A DNA stretch of 44,413 nucleotides from Chloroflexota bacterium. GTDB taxonomy: Bacteria > Chloroflexota > Limnocylindria > Limnocylindrales > CSP1-4. The DNA lies in NCBI GenBank assembly GCA_003171065.1, contig PMXQ01000105.1, positions 35,443 through 79,855 of the forward strand, in the 5' to 3' direction. Positions 16,090 through 24,919 of the stretch are shown one piece after another; positions within the stretch are counted from its first letter, which is position 1; each line of letters opens with the position of its first letter. A program made the translations under genes and the position numbers. A model generated the notes under the pieces. The model searched no databases. It was not told where the DNA came from and saw only the letters and a program-made list of their open reading frames with translations.

Positions 16090-17769
16090 ATGGATGACGG
16101 CAACGTCGGCAACCGCGACGCACGAGATCCACGGCAGGCGGGCGGTCCCGCGGATCTTGCGGGCCTGGCCGGCATGCTCGGCCTGCCGCAGCAGCGAGGC
16201 GATGCTCGCGACCCGCGCGGGTCGATGGGCATGGGCGGGCGCGACAAGGCGGTCCACGACGGCCCGGCGCCCAGCATGCAGGTCGTCGAGTACGAAGGTC
16301 AGGCTCGACCGGCCGGGCCGAACACGGCGCTCGAGGAGGCGAAGCTCGCCCTGGACGACACCGGGCTGACGCTCGAAGTCGGAGGTGGGCGACCAGTTCG
16401 CGCCGGCTATCGTGACCTCAGCCTGATCGCGATCTCGCAGTCGACGGCGCTCATAGTGCTTGGCGACGGCCCCGACGCGATGCGCTGGATGCTCGAGAAG
16501 TTCGGGGACAAGCTCGGGCCGATCGTGCGCGAGCTGCGCGAGCGACGGCTGAAGCAGCGCCTTACCGACGGGCTCGTCAAGGTGCCCGACGATCCGGCCG
16601 AGCTGCTCGAGTTCGAGTGGAGGCCCACGACGGCCCCGCTCGGGCCCGGTCCCGATGGGCCCGCGACGCCGACGACGGGCGTCGGCCAGTTTGTGATCCA
16701 TCCGTGGGGCTTCGTGGTCTGCCCCGTGGACGAGCGGGCAACGTGGATCCACTACCGGCGCGCCTCGATCGCGAAGGTGACGCTGCCCTCGCCCGGCGAC
16801 GTCGTGGTGGACGGAGAGCCGGGCACGCTCACGCTGCGGGGGCTCGGACAGGCCGCGACGCGGCTCCACGACACTCTCGAGAAGCTGCGTGACGGCGCCT
16901 TCGACGACGCCGCGGGGTTCGTGGAGCAGCTCCTCCCCGACGCGCCGTTCGGGGTGCGCCAGAAGGCAGGCGAGCTGCTCGTCGACGGCCGTCCCACGCG
17001 GCCCCAGGAGTTCGGCGACACGGGCTGGCCGATCGTCGAGACCGCGGTCCTTGGCGAGCCGACCTTCGCCGACAGCTACGAGTCGCTGTGCGCGACCGCC
17101 GGTGCGGCTGCGCCGCGATGGGTCGCCATGTCGCCGGTGGATCCGGGCAGCGATACGAACAAGATCTGGTTCCTGATCGCGATGCCGGGCAACCTGGTCG
17201 CGCTGGAGCTGGTCACCGCCGGGGCCCACGCCACGTACTTCTTCCGCGTCATGCCGCGGGCGGAGTACAAGGGCGAGCCGCCGGAGAAGCTGGGCGTCGC
17301 GGCCGAGCAGGCGGTTCGGGACATCAGCGAGGCGCTGGTCGACATCCGCTTCCTGCGCGAGCCGATGGCCCTGCCCGCCGATCACCTGAGGCTGCCGCAA
17401 TATCTGCGCTACCGGCTGGCTCTGGCGGTGCTGCCGAGCCTGGCCTGGGCGCGGACGCGTTTCGTGGCCCGGATCGTCCATCGCGACCCGGCCAGCTGGT
17501 CGGCGGCCGTGGCGGACCTGATTCGCTGGCACGGTACGGCGCGGGACGAAGCGGCCGAGTGGCCGGGCCGCGCGGCCCAGGAAGCGCAGATCTCCGCCGC
17601 TGGCGGGGATGGCGGCGGCGATGGCGACGGCGATGGCGACGGCGGCGGCGCGAGCGAGCCCGAAGCCGCCTCCGACGACGCCGCGACGGGAACGTCGATC
17701 GCGGCCGAGGGTGCGGCTCCAGGCGGGGCCGCCGCCAATGAGTCGAAGCCTTCGGGCACCACAGGCTAG
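16090..17769 (+). CDS. Large cytoplasmic protein of unknown function, paired with zinc-ribbon proteins
   Basis: The 559-residue protein has no recognised catalytic motif. Segments such as YRDLSLIAISQSTALIVLGD (about 109-128), followed by a long helix rich in Arg/Lys/Glu (RWMLEKFGDKLGPIVRELRE), have the strand-strand-helix rhythm of pleckstrin/bPH-like modules. A second such unit may lie at about 197-275 (GQFVIHPWGFVVCPVDERATWIHY). The middle contains a mixed alpha/beta region with aromatic strands (NKIWFLIAMPGNLVALELVT). The C-terminal 60 residues are Gly/Asp/Ala-rich and disordered. There is no signal peptide or membrane helix. It lies 12 bases upstream of a three-ribbon zinc protein, so they are one operon and probably one complex. 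The bPH reading is tentative. Confidence 0.8.
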   Translation: MDDGNVGNRDARDPRQAGGPADLAGLAGMLGLPQQRGDARDPRGSMGMGGRDKAVHDGPAPSMQVVEYEGQARPAGPNTALEEAKLALDDTGLTLEVGGGRPVRAGYRDLSLIAISQSTALIVLGDGPDAMRWMLEKFGDKLGPIVRELRERRLKQRLTDGLVKVPDDPAELLEFEWRPTTAPLGPGPDGPATPTTGVGQFVIHPWGFVVCPVDERATWIHYRRASIAKVTLPSPGDVVVDGEPGTLTLRGLGQAATRLHDTLEKLRDGAFDDAAGFVEQLLPDAPFGVRQKAGELLVDGRPTRPQEFGDTGWPIVETAVLGEPTFADSYESLCATAGAAAPRWVAMSPVDPGSDTNKIWFLIAMPGNLVALELVTAGAHATYFFRVMPRAEYKGEPPEKLGVAAEQAVRDISEALVDIRFLREPMALPADHLRLPQYLRYRLALAVLPSLAWARTRFVARIVHRDPASWSAAVADLIRWHGTARDEAAEWPGRAAQEAQISAAGGDGGGDGDGDGDGGGASEPEAASDDAATGTSIAAEGAAPGGAAANESKPSGTTG

Positions 17770-17781
17770 TAGGAGCGGACG

Positions 17782-18198
17782 ATGCCGACTTTCAAGCACC
17801 CGTGCCCGTTCTGCGGCAAGTTCATCGACAAGATCGCGGCCGCATGTCCCTACTGCGGACAGGTGGAGCCGTTCTCTCCAAAGCGCTGCCAGACCTGCCG
17901 CAAGATCGTCGAGGACCCGGCGTGGGTCGTCTGTCCGTCGTGCGGCGCGTCGCTGGTGACGCCGCCCCCGGGTGCGGGCACCGCGACTTCGCCCGCGACT
18001 TCGCCTGGCGGCGCCGCCGGGCAGGCCGCCCCGCCCCCGCCTCCCGCCGGGACCCCGCCTCAGCCGCCCGCCGCCGCGACTGGCCAGGCCCAGCCGGCTG
18101 CCCCTCCGCCGGCGCCGGCCGGCAAGTGTGCCGGCTGCGGGGCGCCGCTTCCCTCCGGCGCGCGCTTCTGCACGATCTGCGGGACGATGGCCGGCTGA
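17782..18198 (+). CDS. Triple zinc-ribbon protein with Pro/Ala linker
   Basis: The protein has 138 residues. Three CXXC...CXXC ribbons are visible: Cys8/11/22/25, Cys36/39/51/54 and, after a Pro/Ala/Gly linker (about 58-112), Cys116/119/130/133. These are structural zinc sites typical of adaptor proteins. GGAG lies 6 nt upstream of the ATG. The gene follows the 16090 gene by 12 bases. The first two ribbons are packed together while the third is tethered, so it may bridge two partners. No enzymatic activity is expected. Confidence 0.9.
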   Translation: MPTFKHPCPFCGKFIDKIAAACPYCGQVEPFSPKRCQTCRKIVEDPAWVVCPSCGASLVTPPPGAGTATSPATSPGGAAGQAAPPPPPAGTPPQPPAAATGQAQPAAPPPAPAGKCAGCGAPLPSGARFCTICGTMAG

Positions 18199-18279
18199 GA
18201 CCGACCGCCGGCCGGCGACTCGTCGGCAGTACCGGCCGCGGACATCAGCCACGGCCGCTCGAGCAGCGGAGGTAAGCGC

Positions 18280-18703
18280 GTGGGATGCGGCCGCATCCGC
18301 TTTGCCCTGCGCGTAGTCGATCTGTGCGCGGCCGTTTCGGCCGTTATCGGTGGGATCGCCGTGGCTATCGACGTCGACCGGTTCCCGTCCGGGTAGCTGG
18401 CCGGGTCGGCGTTTCGCGACTACGCCCTGCCCGTCGCGCTCCTGGCCGTCTTGGTCGGCGGCAGCGCCGCGATCGCCGCGGTGGCCACCGCCGGATTCCC
18501 ACGCGTCGGCGCGCCGGTGTCGGTCGTTGCGGGCCTGCTGCTGATGGGCTGGATCGTCGGCGAACTGGCGGCGCTCAACCAGAACACGGCCAGCACCGGT
18601 TCCGCGTTCGGTGGTCGAACCGATCTACGTCGCCGTCGGGCTGGCCATGGTGGCGCTCGGTCCTATACGGTGGCGCCATGCGCGCCGTCCCACGGCCGGC
18701 TGA
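18280..18703 (+). pseudogene. Broken gene for a small four-helix membrane protein (stop plus frameshift)
   Basis: The start is clear: GTG at 18280, 7 nt after GGAGG. The frame reads VGCGRIRFALRVVDLCAAVS and on through one hydrophobic helix, then meets TAG at 18394-18396. The same frame continues with two more helices (YALPVALLAVLVGG, VVAGLLLMGWIVGELAALNQ) to about 18609. A one-base shift there opens VVEPIYVAVGLAMVALGPIRW, which ends at TGA 18701-18703. Restoring both lesions gives a protein of about 140 residues, like the small DUF-type membrane proteins with a GWIVGE motif common in Actinobacteria and Chloroflexota. Two independent lesions make a sequencing error less likely, though not impossible. 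Confidence 0.75.
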
Positions 18704-18756
18704 GACGCCGGCAACCTCGCGCCGGGCGAAGGGCCAACCTCGGGCGAGCGATCGGG

Positions 18757-19377
18757 CTAGCCGACCGGGTTGCCGCAGTTGCCGCAGAAGCGCGTGTCGG
18801 CCGCCAGCTCGGCGCCGCACTTGGCGCACTTGGCAGTGCCCAGAGGCGTGCCGCAGTTGCCGCAGAACTTCTCGCTGCCGACCGGCTTGCCGCAGTTCGG
18901 GCATTCGGTGGCGCGGGCACTAACGTCGCCCGAGAAGACCTTCTGGCCCTGGACCGCCTCGCGCATCTGGCTGATCTCGACGGATGAGCGCTCTGCCTCC
19001 ATCTCGGCCGCCAGGTTCGGGGCGCAGTTGACGCACAGGCCGCGCGCCTTGTTGAAGCAGGTCTCGTCCACCCAGTTGTTGCACCGCACGCAGCGGTGGA
19101 AGAGCGGCATGATCTCGTTCGAGGCCTTCTGGAGGGCTTTGTCGCGAGCGTCGCGGTCGGTGATCTGCTGAGCGCTGTCGGCCGCGTTGCGGGCTCCCCA
19201 GAGCCCGCCGATGAGACTGCTTGCCCCGCCGAGGATCGAGGCACCCGTGCCGAGAAGGTTCTTCTGGTACTCGCTGCGGTAGCCGCTCTGGCAGATGTCG
19301 CAGCGGAACTCGAACTGGTAGCCCTGGTTGGTCGAGAGATCCTGGTAGTTGCTGGTGAACGGGGTGAAGCCCGGCAT
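18757..19377 (-). CDS. Multi-zinc-ribbon protein with central glycine-rich helix region
   Basis: The 206-residue protein starts with an unpaired-looking CDIC motif (about Cys26/29) followed by YRSEYQKN. A Gly/Ala-rich segment (LLGTGASILGGASSLIGGLWGARNAADSA) comes next, then CVRCNNWVDETCFNKARGLCVNC (ribbon), a charged helix, and two C-terminal ribbons (CPNCGKPV...FCGNCG and CAKCGAEL...FCGNCG). The C-terminal ribbons are of the kind seen in prokaryotic double-zinc-ribbon adaptors. AGGAG lies 8 nt before the ATG at 19377. It is convergent with the other zinc-ribbon gene and the broken membrane gene, suggesting one functional locus. The function is unknown. Confidence 0.88.
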   Translation of the reverse strand: MPGFTPFTSNYQDLSTNQGYQFEFRCDICQSGYRSEYQKNLLGTGASILGGASSLIGGLWGARNAADSAQQITDRDARDKALQKASNEIMPLFHRCVRCNNWVDETCFNKARGLCVNCAPNLAAEMEAERSSVEISQMREAVQGQKVFSGDVSARATECPNCGKPVGSEKFCGNCGTPLGTAKCAKCGAELAADTRFCGNCGNPVG

Positions 19378-19478
19378 TCGACCCACTCCTGAGTGGCTGC
19401 GGCTGGACCAGCTTCGCGGCTGGCGACGGTGTGCCCGCATGTTACCGCCACGGGATGGCGGCCGGAGGCCCAGTTCTC

Positions 19479-21926
19479 CTACTGAGGGGCCACCTCGAGC
19501 CGGGCCAGGATCGTCATGGTCGTGCCATCGACCAGATGCAGGCCGCGGACGGCCTGGCCGAAATCCTTCGATCCAAAGACGGAATAGGCGTCCCACTGGA
19601 CGTACTGCGCGACCGCCTTGGAGTCGGCCGGCCAGAGGCTCCTCATGTGCATCCAGTCGATTCTCTCGGAGGTGAGCAGGGAGTAGCCGCACGACCCCGC
19701 CGCTTTCGTCTCCGGGGTGTCGCAGTCGTTCGCCCAGTCGAGCCAGGCGTCCACGATCAGGAGATTGCCCTGCGCCGGCTTGCTCCAGACAGCCACCGCC
19801 TGTTCGAGCGTGAAGACGAAGCTGCCCTGCGTTGTCGCGACCTGGCCGACGATCGCCAGCTTGCCGTCCGCCCCGACACGCACTGCCCAGTAGCCTTCCT
19901 GGGCGATGAAGCCGTCGAGGATCGCGATGTGACAGCCGGGCGACGCCGCGGCACCGTCGGCGGCGCCGCCGGACCAGCACTCGAAGCCTGTGGGCACCGG
20001 TCCCTTCACGATCGCGATGCCGCCGGCGAGGTGCGCCGGATCGGCCGCCCACAACGTCGCGAACTCACCCTCGGTCAGCGGGCGATTGCCCGAGCCCATG
20101 AGGCCGATCGGAGCCGTGCGCAGAGGCCCCGTCGGCAGGGCGACCGGGGTCGCGGGCGGCGCAGCCGTGGGTGTGGGCATCGCGGGCGCGACGCTCGGCG
20201 CCAGCTTCAGCGTGTCCGCCACCGTCGCAAGAATGAGCCCGCAGTTACGCGTGTCCCCAGACGAAGCCTGGGGGCACTCCTCGCTCACCGTTCGGACCAC
20301 GTATGTGCCGTAGACGGCAGTGGCGGCCGGGATGGCGTCGATCTGGACCATTCCCGCGGCCTCGACGGGTCGGGCGTCCCCGGGGCCGAATGGGAAGGAT
20401 GGTCCGGCACTCGAATCGCCGAGCCACGTGTAGATGCACCAGTCGGAGCCGGTGGGGTCGAGCGGGTCGCCGGCGGGCTCAGGGGTATTCGCGGGGCACG
20501 CGTACTGGACGGACCCCGAAACCTGGGGGAAGCCATTCCAGCCATCGATCTCGTATAGCCAGCCGTCGACTAGGAACGTGCTGCCGTCGGTCGGCCAGGC
20601 GTCAGTGGCCCTAAAGGTCAACTGAGAAGGAGAGGCCGGCGTGATCTCACCGAGCAGGCCCAGGATCCCGGGGGCCAGATACCGAAAGGCGAAGGTACCG
20701 GTCTCGCTTGCGGTCGTCAGGTAGGCGGACACCCCGGCGCCCATCACGCAGACCTGGGAGCCCATGCCGGCGACCACTCCGATCGTCGGGTATCGGTTCA
20801 TCGGGCAAACGTCGGTCTTCGCGTCGATCGTGACCGAGGCGACCAGGGCTGTGTTCGTGGGCAGTGCCGGGCCGGCCATGACCGATGCCAGCTCGGCAGT
20901 CGTGAGGGCCCTGCCCGCGGGGTAGCCGGCCAGCGGAGTGGCGGTCGCGGTCGGCGGCGCGGTTGGCTCGGGTATCGAGATGTCGGCCACCTTTGCCAGC
21001 ACCAGCCACGCGCCGCAGCCGGTGTTGTCCTGTGGGGAGGCGTTCGGGCATTGCTCGGTCACGCTGCGGACGACGAAGACGCCGTGGACGGGAGTGTCGA
21101 CGCCCATCGAATCGAAGTGGCGCGCACCTGCGGCGTCGACGAGCCGCGGAGGGGTCGCGGCCGGCAGGCTCGCCGTGTCGCTGAACCAGTCACTGTATGG
21201 GCAGTCGTATCCGGTTGGGTCCAGCGGATCGCCGTATTCCGCGACCCCGGGAGCGACGCACTTCTCGGAGGGGTTGACCGTCGCCCCCAGCCAGCCCTGG
21301 ACCAGGAACGTCTTGCCACCAAGGGGCCAGTCATCGGCGATATGGAAGGCGAGCTTCGACGAGGAGGCCGGCGTGATCTGGCCGAGCAGCCCAAGCGATC
21401 TCTCGCCGAGGTATCGGAACGCGAAGGTCCCGGTGACTGTCGCACTGGGCATCTGCCCCCACAGCGGGCCGCCCATCACGCAGACCTGCGGATCGATGCC
21501 GTCGATGACACCAACCGTCGGGTAGCGGTTCATCGGGCAGACGTCGGTGCGAGCGTCGATGGTGGCCGAGACGACCAAAGTGGTATTCGTTGCGAGTGGT
21601 GGGCCGGCGAGCAGCGCGGTCAGCTCGGCGGTCGTGAGGGCGCGGTCCGTCGGGTAGCCGGCGGGCGAGGCCGCCGGTCCGCCCCGAAACGCCGGGAGCG
21701 TGAGCGCGACCGCAAGGATGGCCACCAGCGCGGCGCCCATCCCGGCCGCGGCCAGTCGCGGAACGCGCCAGGCCAGCCGCGGCGATCGAGCGATGGCGCG
21801 CGTTGCTACGGCCGCATCCAGGGCGGCGGCCACGTCGGCCAGGAGCCCTTCGGGCAGCCGTCCGGTCGAACGTCGCGCCAGTTGCCGGCGCAGGTCGGAG
21901 TCGATGGGAGGCAGCTGGTCGTTCAT
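19479..21926 (-). CDS. Anti-sigma-like membrane protein with repeated extracytoplasmic domain
   Basis: The protein has 815 residues. The cytoplasmic N-terminus (about 1-55) starts MNDQLPPIDSDLRRQL and is rich in Arg/Ala; it lacks the HXXXCXXC zinc anti-sigma motif. One membrane helix lies at about 58-80. The outer part holds a domain at about 88-310 and a clear second copy at about 333-560 (both with RALTTAEL, NTTLV/NTALV, TDVCPMNRYPT, QVCVMG, TGTFAFRYL, GDPLDPTG). A divergent third unit (about 600-815, LTEGEFATLWAADPAHLAGG) follows, with Pro/Thr/Ala linkers between units. Conserved cysteines suggest disulfides. Its ATG overlaps the sigma factor stop by four bases (ATGA), so translation is coupled and an anti-sigma role is inferred from context. 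The outer repeats may be the signal sensor. Confidence 0.85.
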   Translation of the reverse strand: MNDQLPPIDSDLRRQLARRSTGRLPEGLLADVAAALDAAVATRAIARSPRLAWRVPRLAAAGMGAALVAILAVALTLPAFRGGPAASPAGYPTDRALTTAELTALLAGPPLATNTTLVVSATIDARTDVCPMNRYPTVGVIDGIDPQVCVMGGPLWGQMPSATVTGTFAFRYLGERSLGLLGQITPASSSKLAFHIADDWPLGGKTFLVQGWLGATVNPSEKCVAPGVAEYGDPLDPTGYDCPYSDWFSDTASLPAATPPRLVDAAGARHFDSMGVDTPVHGVFVVRSVTEQCPNASPQDNTGCGAWLVLAKVADISIPEPTAPPTATATPLAGYPAGRALTTAELASVMAGPALPTNTALVASVTIDAKTDVCPMNRYPTIGVVAGMGSQVCVMGAGVSAYLTTASETGTFAFRYLAPGILGLLGEITPASPSQLTFRATDAWPTDGSTFLVDGWLYEIDGWNGFPQVSGSVQYACPANTPEPAGDPLDPTGSDWCIYTWLGDSSAGPSFPFGPGDARPVEAAGMVQIDAIPAATAVYGTYVVRTVSEECPQASSGDTRNCGLILATVADTLKLAPSVAPAMPTPTAAPPATPVALPTGPLRTAPIGLMGSGNRPLTEGEFATLWAADPAHLAGGIAIVKGPVPTGFECWSGGAADGAAASPGCHIAILDGFIAQEGYWAVRVGADGKLAIVGQVATTQGSFVFTLEQAVAVWSKPAQGNLLIVDAWLDWANDCDTPETKAAGSCGYSLLTSERIDWMHMRSLWPADSKAVAQYVQWDAYSVFGSKDFGQAVRGLHLVDGTTMTILARLEVAPQ

Positions 21927-22465
21927 CGCGACTCCTTCGCCAGCGCCGACTCGAGGGCCGCGCGGGCGCGGTGGAGGCGGGACTTGATCGTTCCCTCTGG
22001 TGCCCCCAGGACCGCCGCGATCTCGGCGACCGGCCGCTCATGAAGGTGGTGCAGGACGAGCACGGCGCGATCGTCGATCGACAGGCGGCCGAAGGCTCGA
22101 TCGAAGGCGTCGGCGTCGGCCGTTCGGTCGTCGAGCGCTCGTTCGGTCGAGGCCGGCTCACGCCCATCTTCGGACTCCGGCAGTCGAAGCTCGCGCACGC
22201 TGGTTCGACCCCGACGCCGGAGCTGCGCCCGACAAGCGTTCAAGTTGATGCGCCCGAGCCAGGCGTCGAAGAGGTCCGGATCGCGCAGTGCTTCACGGTG
22301 GCACCAGGCCGAGACGAAGGTCTCCTGCGTCGCGTCGGCGGCGTCGGCCTCTGCGCCAAGGATCGCGAGCGAGGTGCGGTACACGGCATCGATCCGGCTG
22401 CGGACGAGGGCATCGAAGGCAGCGCGATCGCCCGATCGGGCTCTCTCGACGAGCGCTCGCTCCAT
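21923..22465 (-). CDS. ECF-family RNA polymerase sigma factor
   Basis: The protein has 180 residues. Region 2 (about 8-75) reads RSGDRAAFDALVRSRIDAVYRTSLAILG, then DATQETFVSAWCH and DAWLGRINLNACRAQLRRR. Region 4 (about 120-175) reads FGRLSIDDRAVLVLHHLHERPVAEIAAVLGAPEGTIKSRLHRARAAL, with the -35-binding helix-turn-helix. There is no region 1 or 3, as expected for ECF sigmas. The ATG at 22465 follows GGGAGG by 3 nt. It is the first gene of a two-gene unit with the anti-sigma-like protein. The target regulon is unknown; self-activation is usual. Confidence 0.95.
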   Translation of the reverse strand: MERALVERARSGDRAAFDALVRSRIDAVYRTSLAILGAEADAADATQETFVSAWCHREALRDPDLFDAWLGRINLNACRAQLRRRGRTSVRELRLPESEDGREPASTERALDDRTADADAFDRAFGRLSIDDRAVLVLHHLHERPVAEIAAVLGAPEGTIKSRLHRARAALESALAKESR

Positions 22466-22602
22466 CTGCCTCCCTCTGAGCCGGCGGATTGGCCGCCGGC
22501 CGTTGCCTCTACCTGTATCGATGCTCGACGCGGGCCCGAGGTTGCATCGCCGTCGCGTTGCGGCGTGGCCGGCCGGGCCCGGCCCGGTGCGGCATCCGGC
22601 GC

Positions 22603-22614
22603 CATACTTCCCGC
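22603..22614 (+). promoter_or_regulatory. -10 element for leaderless threonine dehydratase transcript
   Basis: CATACT (22603-22608) is 6 nt before the ATG at 22615. There is no Shine-Dalgarno. The first base differs from the TANNNT consensus. Confidence 0.4.
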
Positions 22615-23637
22615 ATGCCCGACCGCATCGTCCCGCTCGAACGATTCCACGAAGCCCGGCGCGTCCTCGACGGACGCATCGCCCGCACGCCCATTCTGGC
22701 CTCGTCAACCGCCGCCCGGGTGCTCGCGGCGCGCGGAGTGCACGTCGGAGATGGACGCGTCTACGCCAAGGCGGAGCATCTCCAGAAGACGGGCGCCTTC
22801 AAGATCCGCGGAGCGCTCAACAAGATGGCGGCTCTCTCCGCCGCGGAGCGGGCCGCGGGCGTCATCACTCTCTCCGCCGGCAACCACGCCCAGGGAGTGG
22901 CGCTGGCCGCCCACGAGGCCGGTGTCCACGCCGTCGTCATGATGCCGGCTGGCGCGGTCCGCTCGAAGGTCGACGCGTGCCGCGGCTACGGCGCCGAGGT
23001 GATTCTCTTTGGCGAGCACGTCGGCGAGACGTGGAAGCGGATGGAGGAGGTCCAGGCCGAGCGCGGGCTAACGTTCGTGCCCCCGTTCGACGATCCGTTG
23101 ATCATCGCCGGGCAGGGGACCGTGGGCCTGGAAATCCTCGACGACCTGCCCGAGGTGGACGTCGTGGTCGCGGGCATCGGCGGCGGGGCGCTCTGCACCG
23201 GGACCGCCGCGGCGATCAAGGAGACGCGACCCGGAGTGCGCGTCTACGGCGTGGAACCGGAGAAGTCCAACGCGCTGTCGCTCGCCCTGGAGCGCGGTGA
23301 GATCGTGCCCATCCAGCCGGCGTCGGTGGCCGACGGATTGGGTTCGCCCTTCGCCGGGGAGTGGACGATGGCCATGGCCAGGCGCTACCTGGACGGGATC
23401 GCCCTCATCGACGACGCCACGATCCTGGCCGGGGTGCGCTTCGCGCTGGAACGGATGAAGCAGCTCGTGGAGCCGGCCGGGGCGGCGGCGCTGGCGGCCG
23501 TGCTCTTCGGCCGCGTGCCGATCCACGACGGCGAGCGGGTCTGCGTGGTCTTCAGCGGCGGCAACGTGGAGACGGGGCGGCTCGGCGAATTGCTGGCGGG
23601 CGCCGCGCCACTCGAGATCCCGGCGGCGGTGGAGTAG
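22615..23637 (+). CDS. Threonine dehydratase / threonine ammonia-lyase (PLP fold-type II)
   Basis: The 340-residue enzyme converts threonine to 2-oxobutyrate and ammonia. It has KAEHLQKTGAFKIRGALNK with the PLP-binding Lys63, the carboxylate loop SAGNHAQG (about 84-91), the glycine loop GIGGGALCTG and a C-terminal FSGGNVE strand with the PLP N1-contact Ser. There is no ACT regulatory domain, so it is the short, TdcB/serine-racemase-like form rather than full-length IlvA. Serine dehydratase or racemase activity is an alternative. 2-Oxobutyrate can become propionyl-CoA, which would feed the methylmalonyl-CoA genes 1.3 kb downstream; that link is inference. The stop lies 12 bases from that of the convergent metallopeptidase. 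Confidence 0.92.
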   Translation: MPDRIVPLERFHEARRVLDGRIARTPILASSTAARVLAARGVHVGDGRVYAKAEHLQKTGAFKIRGALNKMAALSAAERAAGVITLSAGNHAQGVALAAHEAGVHAVVMMPAGAVRSKVDACRGYGAEVILFGEHVGETWKRMEEVQAERGLTFVPPFDDPLIIAGQGTVGLEILDDLPEVDVVVAGIGGGALCTGTAAAIKETRPGVRVYGVEPEKSNALSLALERGEIVPIQPASVADGLGSPFAGEWTMAMARRYLDGIALIDDATILAGVRFALERMKQLVEPAGAAALAAVLFGRVPIHDGERVCVVFSGGNVETGRLGELLAGAAPLEIPAAVE

Positions 23638-23649
23638 GGGCCGAGGCGC

Positions 23650-24069
23650 TCAGTATGCGCCCAGCTCGTGCAGGCGATCGTCGTCGATGCCCAGGTAGTG
23701 GCCCAGCTCGTGGAGGACCGTTACTCGGACCTCGTGCTCGAGTTCGACCGGATCCGGGAAGTCCTCCTCGAGGGCGAACCGAAAGAGCGTGATCTTGTTC
23801 GGGATCATCGCCCAGTCGGCCGCCCACTCGGTCCGGGGCACCCCTTCGAAGAGCCCGTACAGGTCGTCGTTCGGGCCCAGGCCTGACTCGCGGCGTTGCG
23901 CCGGCGAAAGCTCGTCCTCCACCACGACCACGACCTCGTCGAGCGCGCGCGAGTACGGCGCCGGGATCGCATCAAGGGCACGTTCCACGAGGTCCTGGAA
24001 CTGGCGCGCGCTCATGGCGTCGGTGGCGGGACGCCGTCGCAGCGGCTTCTTTCTGGGTGGGTTGGGCAT
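23650..24069 (-). CDS. Zincin-like metallopeptidase family protein (PF06262 type)
   Basis: The protein has 139 residues. The C-terminus carries [18 protein letters not shown], with zinc ligands His120 and His124, catalytic Glu121 and a third acidic ligand in the DDD stretch. This is the signature of a small actinobacterial/Chloroflexota zincin-like family of uncertain substrate. The N-terminus is basic and proline-rich. The segment [11 protein letters not shown]-like (here [15 protein letters not shown]) and [13 protein letters not shown] are also typical. There is no signal peptide, so the protein is cytoplasmic. On the minus strand TAGCAT lies 7 nt before the ATG, another leaderless-type start. 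Confidence 0.88.
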   Translation of the reverse strand: MPNPPRKKPLRRRPATDAMSARQFQDLVERALDAIPAPYSRALDEVVVVVEDELSPAQRRESGLGPNDDLYGLFEGVPRTEWAADWAMIPNKITLFRFALEEDFPDPVELEHEVRVTVLHELGHYLGIDDDRLHELGAY

Positions 24070-24164
24070 GGCCCATATGCTACGGCCCACGACTTCGGGC
24101 GGAGACCCGCGACCCGGCCGCTGCGCCGGCATCCGGCGTACGATGGGGAAGAAGGAGCCAGCCC

Positions 24165-24881
24165 ATGCCCCCCGACAAGCCCGACACGACAGATCGAAGC
24201 GAACTCGAGGCGCACATGCGCCAGTTCGTCGAGGAGATCGAGGCGGGCGAGGACGGCGAACCGGCGGCGGCGACCGAGTCGGCAGCGGGCCGCCCGGCCG
24301 GCACTCGGACGACCGACGGCGGCATCGAGCAGGCGGTTCGCCAGATCCTGATCGAGATCGGCGAGGATCCCGAGCGCGAGGGGCTGCTCCGCACGCCGGA
24401 GCGGATGCACAAGATGTGGCTCGAGCTGACGTGCGGCTACCGCGTGGACCCGGATCGGCTGATCAACGGCGCCGTCTTCGACGTCGGCTACAGCGAGATG
24501 GTCGTGATCAAGGGGATTCCTTTCTACTCGCTGTGCGAGCATCACATGCTGCCGTTCTTCGGGATCGCCTCCGTCGGCTACCTGCCTCGCGGGCGAGTCA
24601 TCGGTCTGTCGAAGATCCCGCGCGTCGTGGAGATGTATGCCCGGCGGCTGCAGGTCCAGGAGCGCATGACCCAGCAGATCGCGGATTTCCTGCAGCAGAG
24701 GCTCAATCCCTACGGCGTGGGCGTAGTCATCGAGGCGGAGCACCTCTGTCTGGCCATGCGCGGCGTCCAGAAGGGCGGCGCGACGATGGTCACGAGCAGC
24801 GTCCTGGGTACGTTCCGGACGACGAAGGAAACGCGCGACGAGTTCATGGCGCACCTGGCGCGGGCGGTCCCGAGGGTCTGA
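24165..24881 (+). CDS. folE: GTP cyclohydrolase I
   Basis: FolE opens GTP to dihydroneopterin triphosphate, the first step of folate and pterin synthesis. The protein has 238 residues, with zinc ligands Cys124 and His127 ([10 protein letters not shown]) and Cys195 ([11 protein letters not shown]), followed by [13 protein letters not shown]. The core matches the usual decamer-forming enzyme. The first ~50 residues are an acidic, Ala-rich extension not needed by the family. The ATG at 24165 has AAGGAG 7 nt upstream. TACGAT at 24140-24145 could be its -10, giving a short leader that includes the Shine-Dalgarno. The methylmalonyl-CoA genes follow but have their own promoter-like element. Confidence 0.97.
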   Translation: MPPDKPDTTDRSELEAHMRQFVEEIEAGEDGEPAAATESAAGRPAGTRTTDGGIEQAVRQILIEIGEDPEREGLLRTPERMHKMWLELTCGYRVDPDRLINGAVFDVGYSEMVVIKGIPFYSLCEHHMLPFFGIASVGYLPRGRVIGLSKIPRVVEMYARRLQVQERMTQQIADFLQQRLNPYGVGVVIEAEHLCLAMRGVQKGGATMVTSSVLGTFRTTKETRDEFMAHLARAVPRV

Positions 24882-24907
24882 GCGCTCAAGCGGTGCGTCG
24901 GCGCCGC

Positions 24908-24919
24908 TATCATTCGGGC
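24908..24919 (+). promoter_or_regulatory. -10 element for leaderless B12-domain/meaB transcript
   Basis: TATCAT (24908-24913) is 6 nt before the ATG at 24920. There is no Shine-Dalgarno. Confidence 0.5.

Noticed and set aside
18394-18396. In-frame TAG as recoding (pyrrolysine) signal
   Set aside because: A frameshift is also present downstream and there is no methylamine or Pyl context, so decay is the simpler explanation.
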